Shown here: positions 24,951-36,180 of the stretch, piece after piece
Layout: each line of letters starts with the position of its first letter
Numbering within the stretch: the stretch's first letter is position 1
NCBI GenBank assembly: GCA_003254905.1
Contig: QANU01033273.1
Coordinates: 190,765-254,764, forward strand
Origin: Nissolia schottii
Lineage: Eukaryota; Streptophyta; Magnoliopsida; Fabales; Fabaceae
Direction of reading: 5' to 3'
DNA length: 64,000 nucleotides
The notes under the pieces: generated by a model
What the model was told of the DNA's origin: nothing
The model's database searches: none
What the model saw: the letters and a program-made list of their open reading frames with translations, nothing else
Position numbers and translations under genes: made by a program

Positions 24951-26427
24951 AATATATATTAAAACAATTTAAAAAAATTTGCCACAGTTTAACAATGACT
25001 AAGGTTGTAATGTTAATTGTTTAAAAAGAAAAATAGCCACGGTTTAATCGTGCTAATGTTCAAAAATAAAAAATAAAAAAAATTTAGGTTCTAAAACAAC
25101 GTCTTTTAGATGTAAAAAGCAATTTAAAAAAAAGTTTGTCATGGTTTAAACAAGGCTAAGATTAGTGTGGTGTTAGATATTTTTAAAAAAATAGTCACGG
25201 TTTAACCGTGACTAATGTTCCAGAAAAAAAAAAGTTCCACGTACCAAAACAACGTCGTTTTGGCTCCTTTAATAGCTACACCAACATCGTCCATTAGTGA
25301 AACAATTAAGGGACTAACAGATAACCAAATCAATTGACACTTAATAAATACCAAACCAAATTGAACATTTTTAAAAGTGCGGTACCAAAGTGATTTTTTC
25401 GGTATAAGTATGAGATTAAAAGAGAGTTTTTCCCTATTTTGAACTCATACAATGCATATGATAAAAAAAAAATAGATTTTGAAATATAATAATTATAAAA
25501 TTTAAAACCTCATAAAAGAAAAAATTAAAGTTAAGTAATTATTTATTTATTTATTTTGATCTAAGTAAGAGTGAAGACATTGCTTTCAATAAGCTATTGC
25601 TTTCAATAAGCTATTGCTTATCCCATATCAACAAAACAAATCTCATAAAAAGATGTTGCTACATGAACATTTAGGCATTTGAATATATTTTTACTATAAT
25701 TTATTTCTTCATTTCTTTTTACTTTGTGTCTTTATACATCATTTTACTATAATTTCTTTCTTTACTTTTTTATTTTCTCAAATTTCAATTATTGACTGTT
25801 AAATTATAATTAAAATGCTACTTAAAATTGATAATCCTTTCTTAACATTTATGTTTGCTTTTCTATAATGTAGTACCCAATTCCATTTTACATATCCAAT
25901 AATTCTTTTATATTATGAAGGAAGAAGGATATAATTATCTTTGTGCAAAAGAAAAGTGTATTGAATGTAAACTAATTATATTAATTTATATGAGTATTGA
26001 ATACGTTTTAGTACATAGTAAGATTTATAATTTAAGTTTTTAATAAAAATTGAAACACCTAAGTTATTAATATTGATATGTTCCATTTGTAGTAGTTAAA
26101 CATGTTATTGTATATAACATATCTATGTTTTGATATATAAGTGACTATATAGTTGTTATTTATTTATAAAAAACTGGTCACTTATTTTTTTATATATCAA
26201 TACAAAATATATTTATTTATTATGTAAGTGACTATAATTGAATAAATACATAAATAAAACTAATTTTATTCAATAATTACTAAGGGATATATCTAGCGAT
26301 AATATCCCAAAAAAACTATATATATATATATATTTTTAAATTTTAATATTATTTTATTCACATTTTGAAATTACATTTTAATAAGTACTAGAGAGTATAT
26401 TTGTTGATAATAGATTGGTGTCAAAAG
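24951..26427. other. AT-rich DNA with CACTA-like subterminal repeats
   Basis: Between 24,975 and 25,265 the motif GCCACGGTTTAA / TTAACCGTGACTAA recurs in both orientations, with ACAACGTCGTTTTGG at the right. This is typical of CACTA subterminal DNA, but no terminus is visible. The rest is very AT-rich, with (TA)n at 26,318-26,331 and no gene. Confidence 0.5.
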
Positions 26428-27312
26428 TAGGGGTGAACATGGGTCGTACTAAACCCGCCGACCCGCCAAATCTGACCTAATCCGACCCGGCAGGTCAGGT
26501 TCAGTGGGTCGGACCTGAATGATCCGCTTAAGTTGACGGGTCGAGTCTCGGGTTTGAAACCCTAAACCAGACCCGACCCGCGACCCGCATCTATATAACA
26601 TTTCTTTCACTTTCACAGTTTCTCTCACATTCATCTCCCTCTTTCACCTTTGAGACTTTCACAGTCCCACTCCCCACCTCTCCTTCGCCTTCGCCCACCG
26701 ACCCGTGCGCGTCTGTCGTCGCCGACCACGGCACCAGCCCCGTCCCCTCCGCTCGTCACAGACTCCCTCGCCCTCCGCTCGTCTTCTCCCACATCCTTTC
26801 CTCTTCTCATCACAGACTCCCTCACCCTCCGCTCGACTCCCTCCGCTCGCCTCACCCTCGCTCCAGATCTCATCTCCCTCTTCCGCCTCAGATCTGCCTC
26901 TGTTCGCCTCACCCTCGCTCCAGATCTTATCTCCCTCTTCCGCCTCAGATCCGCCTCACCCTCGCCTCACCCACCCCGCGACCCCGCAGCCACGACTAAT
27001 TTAACCCTAATTTTGCTGTTTGCTCTGTGTGTGTGTGTGTGTGTGCTGGGTGGGCTGTGTGGGGGGTGGGCTGTGTGCTGCGTGGGCTGTATGTTGGGTG
27101 GGCTGTGGTAAAAAAAATAGTTTTTTTTTTAAAAAAAAGAAGGTGGGTCACTCGCCGACCCGCCTAAACCTACCCGACCCGGGCGGGTTGCGAGTCTGGC
27201 GGGTACCCATATAAAATATGTGATTTTTACCTGACCCGACCCGCCCGCCGGACGTCGGGTCGGGTCTGTAACACAGCTGGGTCCTACCCGACCTGACCCG
27301 TGTTCACCCCTA
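26428..27312. mobile_element. hAT element, 885 bp, perfect 8-bp TSD
   Basis: The flanks are GTCAAAAG at 26,420-26,427 and 27,313-27,320, a perfect 8-bp target duplication. The left end is TAGGGGTGAACATGGGTC; the right end reverse-complemented is TAGGGGTGAACACGGGTC, one mismatch in 18. Subterminal GACCCGCC and CGGGTCGGGT motifs repeat on both sides. The interior has a leader-like pyrimidine-rich segment (26,600-26,650) and a C-rich open frame of 153 codons at 26,650-27,111 rich in Ser, Pro, Leu and Arg. It ends in a (GT)n and GGGTGGGCTGT run at 27,028-27,110. No hAT transposase or BED finger is visible, so it is non-autonomous and probably an internal deletion derivative. Confidence 0.85.
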
Positions 27313-27359
27313 GTCAAAAGACACACGAGTTACTGGTGAATATACTAAAGGATATGTTG

Positions 27360-27436
27360 TACAAAATTGCCAAAACGCTATTACTAGCGGATTTGGCACT
27401 TAGAATCCATTGGGACAGGAGTGCATTCTAGTAGTG
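27360..27436. mobile_element. CACTA-type element end (right terminus)
   Basis: The sequence ends GTGCATTCTAGTAGTG at 27,436, the reverse complement of a CACTACTAGAATGCAC terminus. It is preceded by the subterminal inverted motif GCTATTACTAGCGGATTTGG. The left partner is not identified. Confidence 0.5.
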
Positions 27437-27512
27437 TTGTATGATCAGTCTACATTATAGGTTCTTTCATTGAGAGCATAGAAAAATCCTTGAGAAGGCT
27501 CACATGTGTAGG

Positions 27513-29812
27513 TGTAACACTCCTGCTAACTGTTTACGCTATAGTCGTAAATAATGCTCACAGGGTTGTTAGCTTCTTTGGTTGGCTTACTTCTAGCCCC
27601 TATACTGATCCTTGAAAATATTTCTTACTCCAAAATATGAACCGTTTTAAAATCTTTTCATTTTCTTTACTAATTTATAAAATAGGAGCCATGCGTGTTC
27701 AAGAAGACAAATGTATAGATATGCAAACGATAGAGTCTCAAAAGACTTAAGCGATACATAATTCATGGGATAATCATACAAAACATCTCATGATACACAC
27801 ACACACACAATCACATGGTCCAGAATATGATTACACATTTGATTAATAATACATATTACAACTAATTCACATAAGAGCTAAGGGCATGTCTAATCCCTTT
27901 AGCTAATACAAAATACAAAACATAAGCTATCGTCCTTTTACTTCCATGGAATCCTTTGACGCCAAAGTCTTTACTCATCCGATGATGCCTACTCCACCTC
28001 GGCGTACTCGTCGTGCTTGCCTGGAACCATAAAGGAGTGGAGGTGAGAACATTGCGTCCTTAGTGGGAATCCTCGGGGCATCACTATTTGTTTTCTTCTC
28101 AATTATGATTCCACCGCTCAGGGGGTCTCTAGGTGTCATAACATACTAGAATCCCTACTTATTATTATCCATGCTAGTCCTAAACAATTTTATCTAGTTT
28201 ATTAGGTGATCGGGGGAGCTCTATTATTGCTTTACCTATGTATAAGTTCACGTGCTTCCTATTCCTGATCGTCAGGGTATTGTGATGTTGTTATGCCTCC
28301 CCACGTACATGCACTTGCGGGCCATCTCGTGATACTATCTCACTCGATGTGCCTTAACACTTGGACATAATGTAACATTCAACACAGATCTTATGCATGG
28401 GGAAAATCCTCGGGTTTTCTTGTACCGTTTATCAAACTATCCCTTCTTACTCTGTTTGCTTGACTCGCTCCCTTGTACACCCTAGGACTGTCGTCCATAC
28501 ACGGTGTATTGTACATCCTATGACCGTCATCCACACGCGATGTATTGTACATCCTAGGACTGTCGTCCACACACAATGTACTGTACATCCTAAGACTGTT
28601 GTCCACATGCGATGTAGTATACATCCTAGGACCGTCGTTCACACGCGAGGTAGTATACATCCTAGGATCGTCTTCCACTCGTGATGTACTACACCCTAGG
28701 ACCGTCGTCCACACGCGAGGTAGTATAAATCATAGGACCGTCATCCACGCGCGATGTACTGTACACCCTAGGACCATCTTCCACACACAATGTACTGTAC
28801 ACCCTCAACATCATTAATTTCATATTGAAAACCCTAATCCCCCTTATGTACGTATACATTCCAAACAAAGCACAGATATGCATTAGCAGATTTCCAAGCA
28901 AATAGCTATAGTTCTAGCAACATATTCATAACAATACATAACATAAGCACACGTAAATCACTAAGGAAGTGATTTTGATAGGATTATCCACTTGTAGAAG
29001 TGATTCCAAGTGATTCAAAGAAACTCTGTGTAGAAGTCCTATAGAGCCCTGGTGTCTTGAGCGCTCACGTGACTTGCTACTGAACGAGTTCTAGGGTATA
29101 AGTGTTAGGATTTTTCTTAGAAAACAAAGGAGAATATACAAGGGAACAAATTTTTGAAAACTATAGGGAAATCGTGGTAAGGCTCGTGTAGTTAGGTTCT
29201 GTGTTTCTGCTTCGGCAGAGTAACGACAAAGTGTGCGAACAGAACGTATTTTCTGTAACTCTTTAGGTATGAATTTCCAAGAGCCATGGGAGGCTATTTA
29301 TAGGCCCTTGGGCCAATTCGCTCTTCAATTTTTCCTCAAGAATTTAAATGAAAATTGATTAATTATGACATAGGCCATGACATCATCAACATGACTCATC
29401 TTCATGAGCTTCCCCTTGTGTAACCGTGTATGTGTGGTTTGTCTATTGTGACCATTCGGTCGTGTTTGCTCATGTTTGGTCATTAGCAGTTTGTGTACTG
29501 TGTCTTAAAAATTATCCGAATACATCATCGTGATCTACTAATTTTCTACTGAGGAATTTAAGTCCATCCAAGGTATTCGTAAATTTATTTTCATAACAGT
29601 GTACTTTACCGATACCTTTGATGCATAATTAAATTCTGGTGACATCTGAAAAATCAGTTCGGATCTCGTGAAATTCCGCGAGATCGTAAAACCATTATTT
29701 TAACTGGTATTTTTAGAAAATAAATTTTATGATTTAATTTTTCAGTCTCAATAATTGACTCGTATTTATTTATTACGCGAAATCCTTCGTAAGGAAAAAT
29801 CGGGATGTTACA
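27513..29812 (-). mobile_element. Solo LTR of a Ty3/gypsy element, 2300 bp, 5-bp TSD
   Basis: On the minus strand it begins TGTAACATCCCGATTTTTCC, the typical start of long-LTR plant gypsy elements, and ends AGCAGGAGTGTTACA. The TGTAACA and TGTTACA ends are inverted repeats. The flanks are GTAGG at 27,508-27,512 and again at 29,813-29,817, a perfect 5-bp target duplication. No internal coding region is present, so this is the product of LTR-LTR recombination. It contains a 38-bp minisatellite. Perfect target copies suggest it is younger than its LINE host. Confidence 0.85.
28475..28805. repeat. Minisatellite, about 38-bp unit, about nine copies
   Basis: Units contain CCTAGGACTGTCGTCCACAC followed by GATGTACTGTACAT or a close variant. 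Unit starts fall near 28,482, 28,520, 28,558, 28,596, 28,634 and 28,672, with a shorter unit at about 28,694, and on to 28,805. The run lies inside the solo LTR. Open frames on both strands through it are repeat artefacts. Confidence 0.9.
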
Positions 29813-30654
29813 GTAGGCTTTTTGGATTCAAAGGAACTTTTTCCTGCAGGACAGACCTACGAATTTGCTTTCAAGTCTTGTATGCATCGTCCCATATGAT
29901 CAGCTTTGAGCCAAGGGCCAAACTTATTATCTATTTCCTCCCCTTTTGCAATGTCTTCTATTGATTGAAGGTAAGCTCTGTCTTCTTCGTTGAGGTGACC
30001 ATAGTAATTACAAAATTTATCAATTTTTTCAAACCTAAAGATAATCTCTACTGGTTGCTTATTTGGTTGAACAATCACCATAAAATCACAAAGTGCCTTG
30101 AGAAGCATCTAGGTGGACTGTAGATTTGAGGATGTGATTTTCTTTGCCATGCATCTCCAAAGACTACACCTTGAGGACGTTACCAAAAGTGTTCCCAATT
30201 CTTTGGTCGACTTTCTTAGTCTTGTACTTTTCAAAAATACCCTAGAGTTGAACTTGAATTGACACATGGACAAAATCCTCTTTTTCTACTACCATATCAG
30301 CTTGCCAAAATTTCAAGTTCAAAATAAATTTTTTGAAGGTCTAGGAGTTACCTCTCTCAATTCTAATTGCATTGGTTTCCCAGTCGAAAAATGCCTGGAA
30401 GGTATTGTCTCCTAGGTCCACAATACAAAAGCCTTCGATATGACCCCAAACTTCACCAAGGATCGACTAAATCATACTGGTGTTGAAACCACGATCAACA
30501 AGGATACATCCCACTAGGCTTTTTGTTAGTTGTATGCACTAAAACCAATATATGTATGAATAATTCCTATTAAATAAATGGCATTTCAGTATTCTTTTAT
30601 CCGTAATTTGTGTATGTTTATTAGAATAAACCCATAAGATAATTCTTAGATACT

Positions 30655-32553
30655 ATTTTACACGAAATAATTTCAGAGAATTACTTGGCGCAAACGCAAA
30701 AGATTATTTTAAGGCAAGACAAATGATTACGAATTCTTGATAAAGAACAGGGGCGTGAATTTAGAATGCAAGAAGTAGAGAAGTGAAATTAAAATACTTT
30801 TATTTATGATCACTGAAGAGTGATTCTAGATTACAACTTCCTTGCAAAAGCAGAGGATTTAGCGTACAAGTAATAAAGGAAAAAGCAGTAAGGAACTAAG
30901 AACTAAGAACTAAAAACTACTCATACTGAAGCAAGAAGTAAAATGCAGAAAAGTAAAGGGAGGTGACATACATTGGGTTTCTGCGTACTTTTGTTGCCGT
31001 CAAGGGACTTATGAGTATTTGGTAATCAATGAACCACCCCTGATTTATCCCCAAAGCCCTCTATTTATAGAATTTCAGGGCATCTAACCATCATTTCCCC
31101 TCTTTGGTGATGGATACCACTCGGCCTATTGTGGTCCAAAAAATCCAGACCAGTTAAGCCACCATGCATGACATGTACATGCAATGGTTTTCCCATTACG
31201 TGTCCTTCATATGTGTGTCAAGTCCTGAAGATGGGTAGTTATTACCCTTCATGCGCCACGTTAGATGGAAAGTTACCCTTATTATGAAAGTTGTTCGTTG
31301 ATAATCGTTCCCTCCCAAAAGACTACCTTTGAACCGTATCATACTTTTTCTTGTCAATTCTTAAACAATGTCACAATCCTAATCTCGTATAGGACTCTAC
31401 TACTCTAATGCGACCATCATTTTTGGGTGACTTTTCATACTTGCGACAGTCTAGCCTCAGTACATCTTCTAATCCATTGGTCACAAAGTAGTATTGTCGA
31501 CATGTTTACTCCACTTGGCTAATGACCTTAATATTTAATCAACCATTCCAAGGATGATTTCTGTCGCCTGTCGTTTATCATTAACTTCAACTCTTTCTGT
31601 CACTACTAACTCATTGGAATTGATATTCATGTCGCAAACCTTATCGGTATTCATGTCGTCAACATTCTTTTCGACGATTAGTCGTATTATCATTGTTTAA
31701 GCTCGCCTCTATTTCCTCTCAAGCCTTCTAGTCGTACCACAAATTTTGGCGACCATAATAGATGCCCCCCAATTTCTCACCTTTGAATTTTTCGTATAAG
31801 AAAGAGGTGGGAACTTTGAATTTTAGCATTTTCACTTGGACGGTACTTATGTAAAGTACTTTTCCGCTCATATTTTTTTAGGCCTTCTTAAATGTCACAT
31901 CAATCATTAGTAAGCGATTTTTTATGCAAACCTTTGCACTTCCCCACCGTAATCATTTTCACGTTCTCACGTATCATCATTTCTTTTAAAACACGGGTAA
32001 AAAAGGGTAAAAATAAACTTACACAACTTTTCATCTTCTCTTTTCTCATAGTCGTCCTTCAATATAAATAACCACTTCATTCCTCGTTTTCTTTTTTACT
32101 GTTTTTTATCATCTTCAACCTCCTAACTCTCTATATCCTTCGAGCTTCTTGTGAATTTCAGAGCAACTCGCTTTTTCTGCCCTCAAATCTTTTCACTCCA
32201 ACCCTTCATCACTACTTCCATGCCATCCAAGACTGCCAAAACCTCCTCTTCCAAGGGCAAGGCCCCTCAAAAAGATTCCCGATGAATTGCTACACCTATA
32301 ATCTCAGTCCCTTCCCCCTCATCTATCAAGGGGTTCTTCTGGCGCTAGCCGTGAGCGCTACCACTCATCAAATAAAAGCCAATCAGGTATTAATTCCTTT
32401 CTCTCTTTCCAACACCATCCATAGCTTCCTAGGACCCTTTTCTACCATTTCTGATGCCACCAAAGACTCCTCAATAGACTTCTACTTTTCTACCCACACC
32501 GAACAACACCCATTCATTTATAGTCCTGTTATTCCTGTGGGTTCCTTCCTATA
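30655..32553 (+). mobile_element. Plant-mobile-domain repeat, copy B (truncated)
   Basis: Collinear with the first 2 kb of copy A: CGAAATAATTT near 30,662, AAGAACAGGGGCGTGAATTT near 30,756, AAATTTTGGCGACC near 31,750, then an ATG start near 32,221 (ATGCCATCCAAGACTGCC). Homology stops near 32,553, in the early coding part, so the plant mobile domain itself is missing. The right junction abuts a stretch with CATTGCCCGTTGCAATG, a perfect 6-bp-stem hairpin near 32,633. Confidence 0.65.
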
Positions 32554-33229
32554 ATTTCATAGATTAAAAAGTCAAATTTTAAATTTCAAGGATCAAAGTG
32601 ACTCAAACTTACATTTTCAGAGACCAAAATAAGCATTGCCCGTTGCAATGGTAGTGTGTTAGTTTAGATGTTTCAAAGGTTAATTACAAAGTGTGTTGGA
32701 AAATATGATCTTGCAAAAAGACGAAGCATAAACAAGATTAATGAAATGATTGAGAAATTAAAAATGAAAAGTGGGGAATTTGTGAGCTTCTGAATGTCAC
32801 TGTCTTGATATCCAAAATAAATTGTGTAGGAAACACCACGTTTATAGCTTGTCTATCACTCTTGTATCCATTTGTTTCCATTCTCACCGCATAAGATAAG
32901 ATATACACATAATATAGTAATAGCAGTAGTAGTATATGTCAATGTAGCTTAGCTATTGGCCATTGCCAACACTTCCCGCGTGATCATCAACTATCGACAT
33001 CTCTCTTGGGCCCTCTATCTAGAGCCGCATATACGATTTGACCTTAGAGAAGATTCATATCCAAGTGTTCCCTCAGCTCCAACAAAATAGTTTTAATCAT
33101 TGTTGGCAATTTCTACACGGAAATAAATTATGATAATTGTTGTTTTAAAAAAGGAAAGATAATAGCTTGTTTTGTCTTCTGTTTACTTCCACCGTTCGTA
33201 ATTAACGGGCAATTTATAGCCAATTTTTT
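32554..33229. other. Intergenic DNA
   Basis: No gene. A short hairpin (CATTGC-CCGTT-GCAATG) near 32,633 followed by GTGTTAGT resembles a decayed Helitron 3' end, but the expected CTRR terminus is not present. Confidence 0.4.
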
Positions 33230-33453
33230 TTCTTCAAATTATTGTTCACTCTCACTTTTTTAAAGTAAAATTTATGGCTACGCTTCCAATTGTGTCTTTA
33301 ATTATCTCCCACCACCGCAACACGCGGAAGAACCTCAATCACCCCAATTATATAATAACTCATACCCCAGGTATGAAAGATCATCTGATTATCACTTACT
33401 AAACTCCCTTAAACCCTTGCTTACTTGACCGTTGGAGTGTTTGCAGGTACCCA
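33230..33453 (+). mobile_element. Ty3/gypsy LTR fragment
   Basis: It ends GGAGTGTTTGCAGGTACCCA, the LTR ending shared with the elements at 2.4 and 10.8 kb. The left edge is uncertain. The leader-like continuation reaches about 33,600 with no coding match. A broken fossil. Confidence 0.45.
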
Positions 33454-33800
33454 CTGCAACATGAGTCTAGAGACCTTCCCAGAGAACTCATCAGAGACCT
33501 TGAAGCTCCAGGATCCAGAGAGTGAATCGAGGTGCATACTTCGGAACAGCCAGCATTAGTGAAATCCAACTTGACAAAGATTCCGCTATTAGCTATTTCG
33601 TTAGCTATGCTATTTATTTACACAACATGTTTTTGAAACATTTTCTTTTTGTTGTGAAATGAATTTACCAACCCAAATACCTAAATTGAATTGAAACTCC
33701 CAAGCCCTTGGTTGTTGTTCAAGATTAGAAAAGAACAAAAAGAAACTGTACCAGAGGGGTACACTTCGGTCCCTGGAGCTCCGTGGACGTCTCGGACGGG

Positions 33801-34153
33801 TGGGTACCTGCAAGGACTCCAATGCCAAAGTCAATCGAGGTTGAGGATGAGTACGTAAATATGATAGGTTAGAGTTGTGGTCATACCTGGGTGCCTGGCC
33901 TCGCTTAAGTACCTGTCGGGAGACGATGGTAGGTCTTGCTTCACGCCTCAGTCTCCGCGGACAGACTACTTCGGTCACTCCGAGATTTTATCGAAGCGTG
34001 ATGGGAGATGATTGTGCTGCGGAAAGGCGGAGTGCGCGGATCGGGTACGCTTCTTCCAAGGGATGGGCTTTCGAGTCAGGCCTAGCTCAGATGAGCCGAG
34101 CGGGTCGGGTGAGTTACATCCTCGGAATGGGCCATATGGCCCAGTCCACAACA
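33801..34153 (-). mobile_element. Ty3/gypsy LTR, minus orientation
   Basis: On the minus strand it starts TGTTGTGGACTGGGCC and ends TTGCAGGTACCCA, 353 bp with TG...CA ends. It has the same terminal motif as the plus-strand fragment 350 bp away, so the two LTR pieces face each other. No matching 5-bp flanks are seen. Its higher GC content contrasts with the surroundings. Confidence 0.6.
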
Positions 34154-35640
34154 GAAACTTATCAAGTTTTTAAATAGACACATCGAGGAAACAAAATGTG
34201 AATTAACTTTTAGCACAAATTTTTGTTTTTGAAACAACTAGTTCACCTTACGTGATCAATTGAAGCATTACATGAACCAATGTAGGTAGGTTCACAGCCA
34301 TTTTGGATGTCACTGTAAACCCATCTGTGCTATTTTCGGCTGTCACTTTTCCTGTAAGTCTGCATAATATAGATATCAAATAAGAATGCTTATAACTTAT
34401 ATCCTTCTTGCTTAATGAGAATTTTTCAATTTTCCTTTTATGGCAATAAAATTTAATAAGAAAATATGTAACAATATAGTTAGATCATACAAAGAAGAAC
34501 TAGTTGTGCAAGAATTAATTAAAGCTTTCACGATTCCATTTAAAAAATAGTAATAAAACTTACAAATTGTCTATGACGCAAGAAGTATAGGATCATCGTA
34601 CAATTCTTGCCCAACAACGTATAGTATTGCTTTTGAGTGGAAACAACCCAATTTTTCCGATGGAGGAACCGGTAGACATGGAGTGCAACATGTACGTACT
34701 AGAGCAATGCATGAGTTTCAATAAAATTATTTAGTGTCTAATTCATCTTAACCTTGCAATTACAAAAACACGAAATTTAAACACCACAACTTGAAATAAT
34801 TAGTAACAACTCACTCCACAATTTCACATGCAAGCAGTTGTGACTTGTGACCATTCAAAAATTAAAATTAAAAAAAAAATGGAACACAATAAAGGGAAAA
34901 TCAGATAGATTGTGATCAAAAGAGGGAACAATTTGTAATGTAACTACAATGATAAAAGTTCCAATCTAGTTACTTTCAGATGTCACTACTCACGAGTTTT
35001 AAGCAATGTGAAGAGTTGCAAACATACCAAACTTCAATTTAAATTACACTTAAATGCTTAATAATCAATAAATAAAAGAGGAGGAAGACACAGAGCAATT
35101 TAGTCGCAACAAGTATCATATAGTCTAAGTATGTAAGAAAGCATAATTAAAGCAGTAACAACAAGCGGGTTTTTAATGTAACAATTTAGTTCTCTAATTT
35201 GTCAAAGGAACATTCTCACAAGTAACTTGAGATCACTTGAACAATGAACATGAAATGGAATTGAGAAAGAAAGCATTTAAAGAAATGGTGATGAATGAAA
35301 CGGTGATGCGGTGCTCTATACCTTAGAGCTACATTGATTATGAGGAGATTATAGAGGGAGACAATGGAGGTTGATTGAGGGACCACAAGGGTTGAGTTTG
35401 ATTGTGATTGATCACCACTTATGCTCTCTATAAGGATGGTGAGTCTAGGAAAGAGCAAAACGAGGGAGATGCGAGGGTTTTGGTTTGTGAAAGAGAGTTG
35501 AGAGGATTTGAGGGAGAGACACACGAGTTTCAAATTTTTGGTCAAAAATATTCCACAGAAATATAAAAATAGGGAAACCACACCAAAGGCAAACCAACCG
35601 CAGCAAACTTACTCACAATCACGACGGTTATAGTAATTGT
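34154..35640. other. AT-rich intergenic DNA
   Basis: No recognised gene. A 121-codon minus-strand frame at 35,216-35,581 has no motif that I can name and may belong to the CACTA relic to its right. Confidence 0.45.
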
Positions 35641-35728
35641 TGGGAAACTCCAACTTTCACTACACCAACGACGGTTTAGAGGTAACCGCTGCTAAATGAC
35701 CACCACAAATTGCTAGTATTCCAGTAGA
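35590..35728. mobile_element. CACTA-type element end
   Basis: It contains the subterminal motifs CACGACGGTTATAG and GACGGTTTAGAGGTAACCGC and ends AGTATTCCAGTAG near 35,728, resembling the reverse complement of a CACTACTGGAAT terminus. The final two bases are degraded. No coding region. Confidence 0.45.
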
Positions 35729-35821
35729 GGCTCTTCTCCCTCATGGTTTTGAGCCTCAAGCATTGCTTTCCATCGATCGTCTTCCCCATTCTTCTTCTTC
35801 GTCATGCGAGGAAGCCATTGT

Positions 35822-36180
35822 CACTACTAGAAAAATGCTAAATACTAACAGATTTTATCAGTGGATTTCATATTTAAATGTCGTTAATGATCTTTTTCAA
35901 CTCTAGCCACGAAGCAAGCTCGGGTTACTGGTGTGTAGCATATCCATGGCTATTTGCGCAAGTAGTTTGAGTCGCCATGTAACGAAAATTAATTATCGGA
36001 GGATATATCCGCTGGTATTTATTATTTTTTAAAAAAGAAATAGACAAGACATTACCGGCGGATATCCACCAGTAATTTATTAAATTCAAAAAATTAAATA
36101 GAAAAGGCATTATTGGCATATATATCCACCAATAGTTTATTAAACTAAAAAAATATTTAATTAAAAGATAAATCATACTT
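35822..36180. mobile_element. CACTA-type element end (left terminus)
   Basis: It starts CACTACTAGAAAAATGC at 35,822. The motif TATATCCGCTGGTA / GGATATCCACCAGTAA / ATATCCACCAATAG repeats three times between 36,000 and 36,140, as expected for subterminal transposase-binding repeats. No right terminus or transposase is identified. Confidence 0.6.

Larger units (their letters stand above)
27437..30525 (-). mobile_element. L1-type LINE ORF1 relic, split by a solo LTR
   Basis: Read on the minus strand from about 30,525, conceptual peptides resemble plant L1 ORF1: LVGCILVDRGFN, then GFCIVDLGDNTFQAFFDWE. An open stretch at 29,857-30,108 follows with FRFEKIDKFCNYYGHLNEED and KFGPWLKAD, the zf-CCHC_4 knuckle region (CxxCGH-type, here degenerate) and its usual GPWL follow-on. 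Frameshifts and stops interrupt it, so it is dead. The solo LTR at 27,513-29,812 is inserted in it, and the flank 27,437-27,512 may be the continuation. No reverse transcriptase is seen. Confidence 0.55.

Noticed and set aside
28391-28901. Open frames on both strands of about 70-107 codons
   Set aside because: They are repeats of the 38-bp minisatellite read in frame, inside a solo LTR.
32625-32665. CATTGC-CCGTT-GCAATG hairpin, possible Helitron end
   Set aside because: The stem is perfect, but no CTRR terminus follows at the proper distance.
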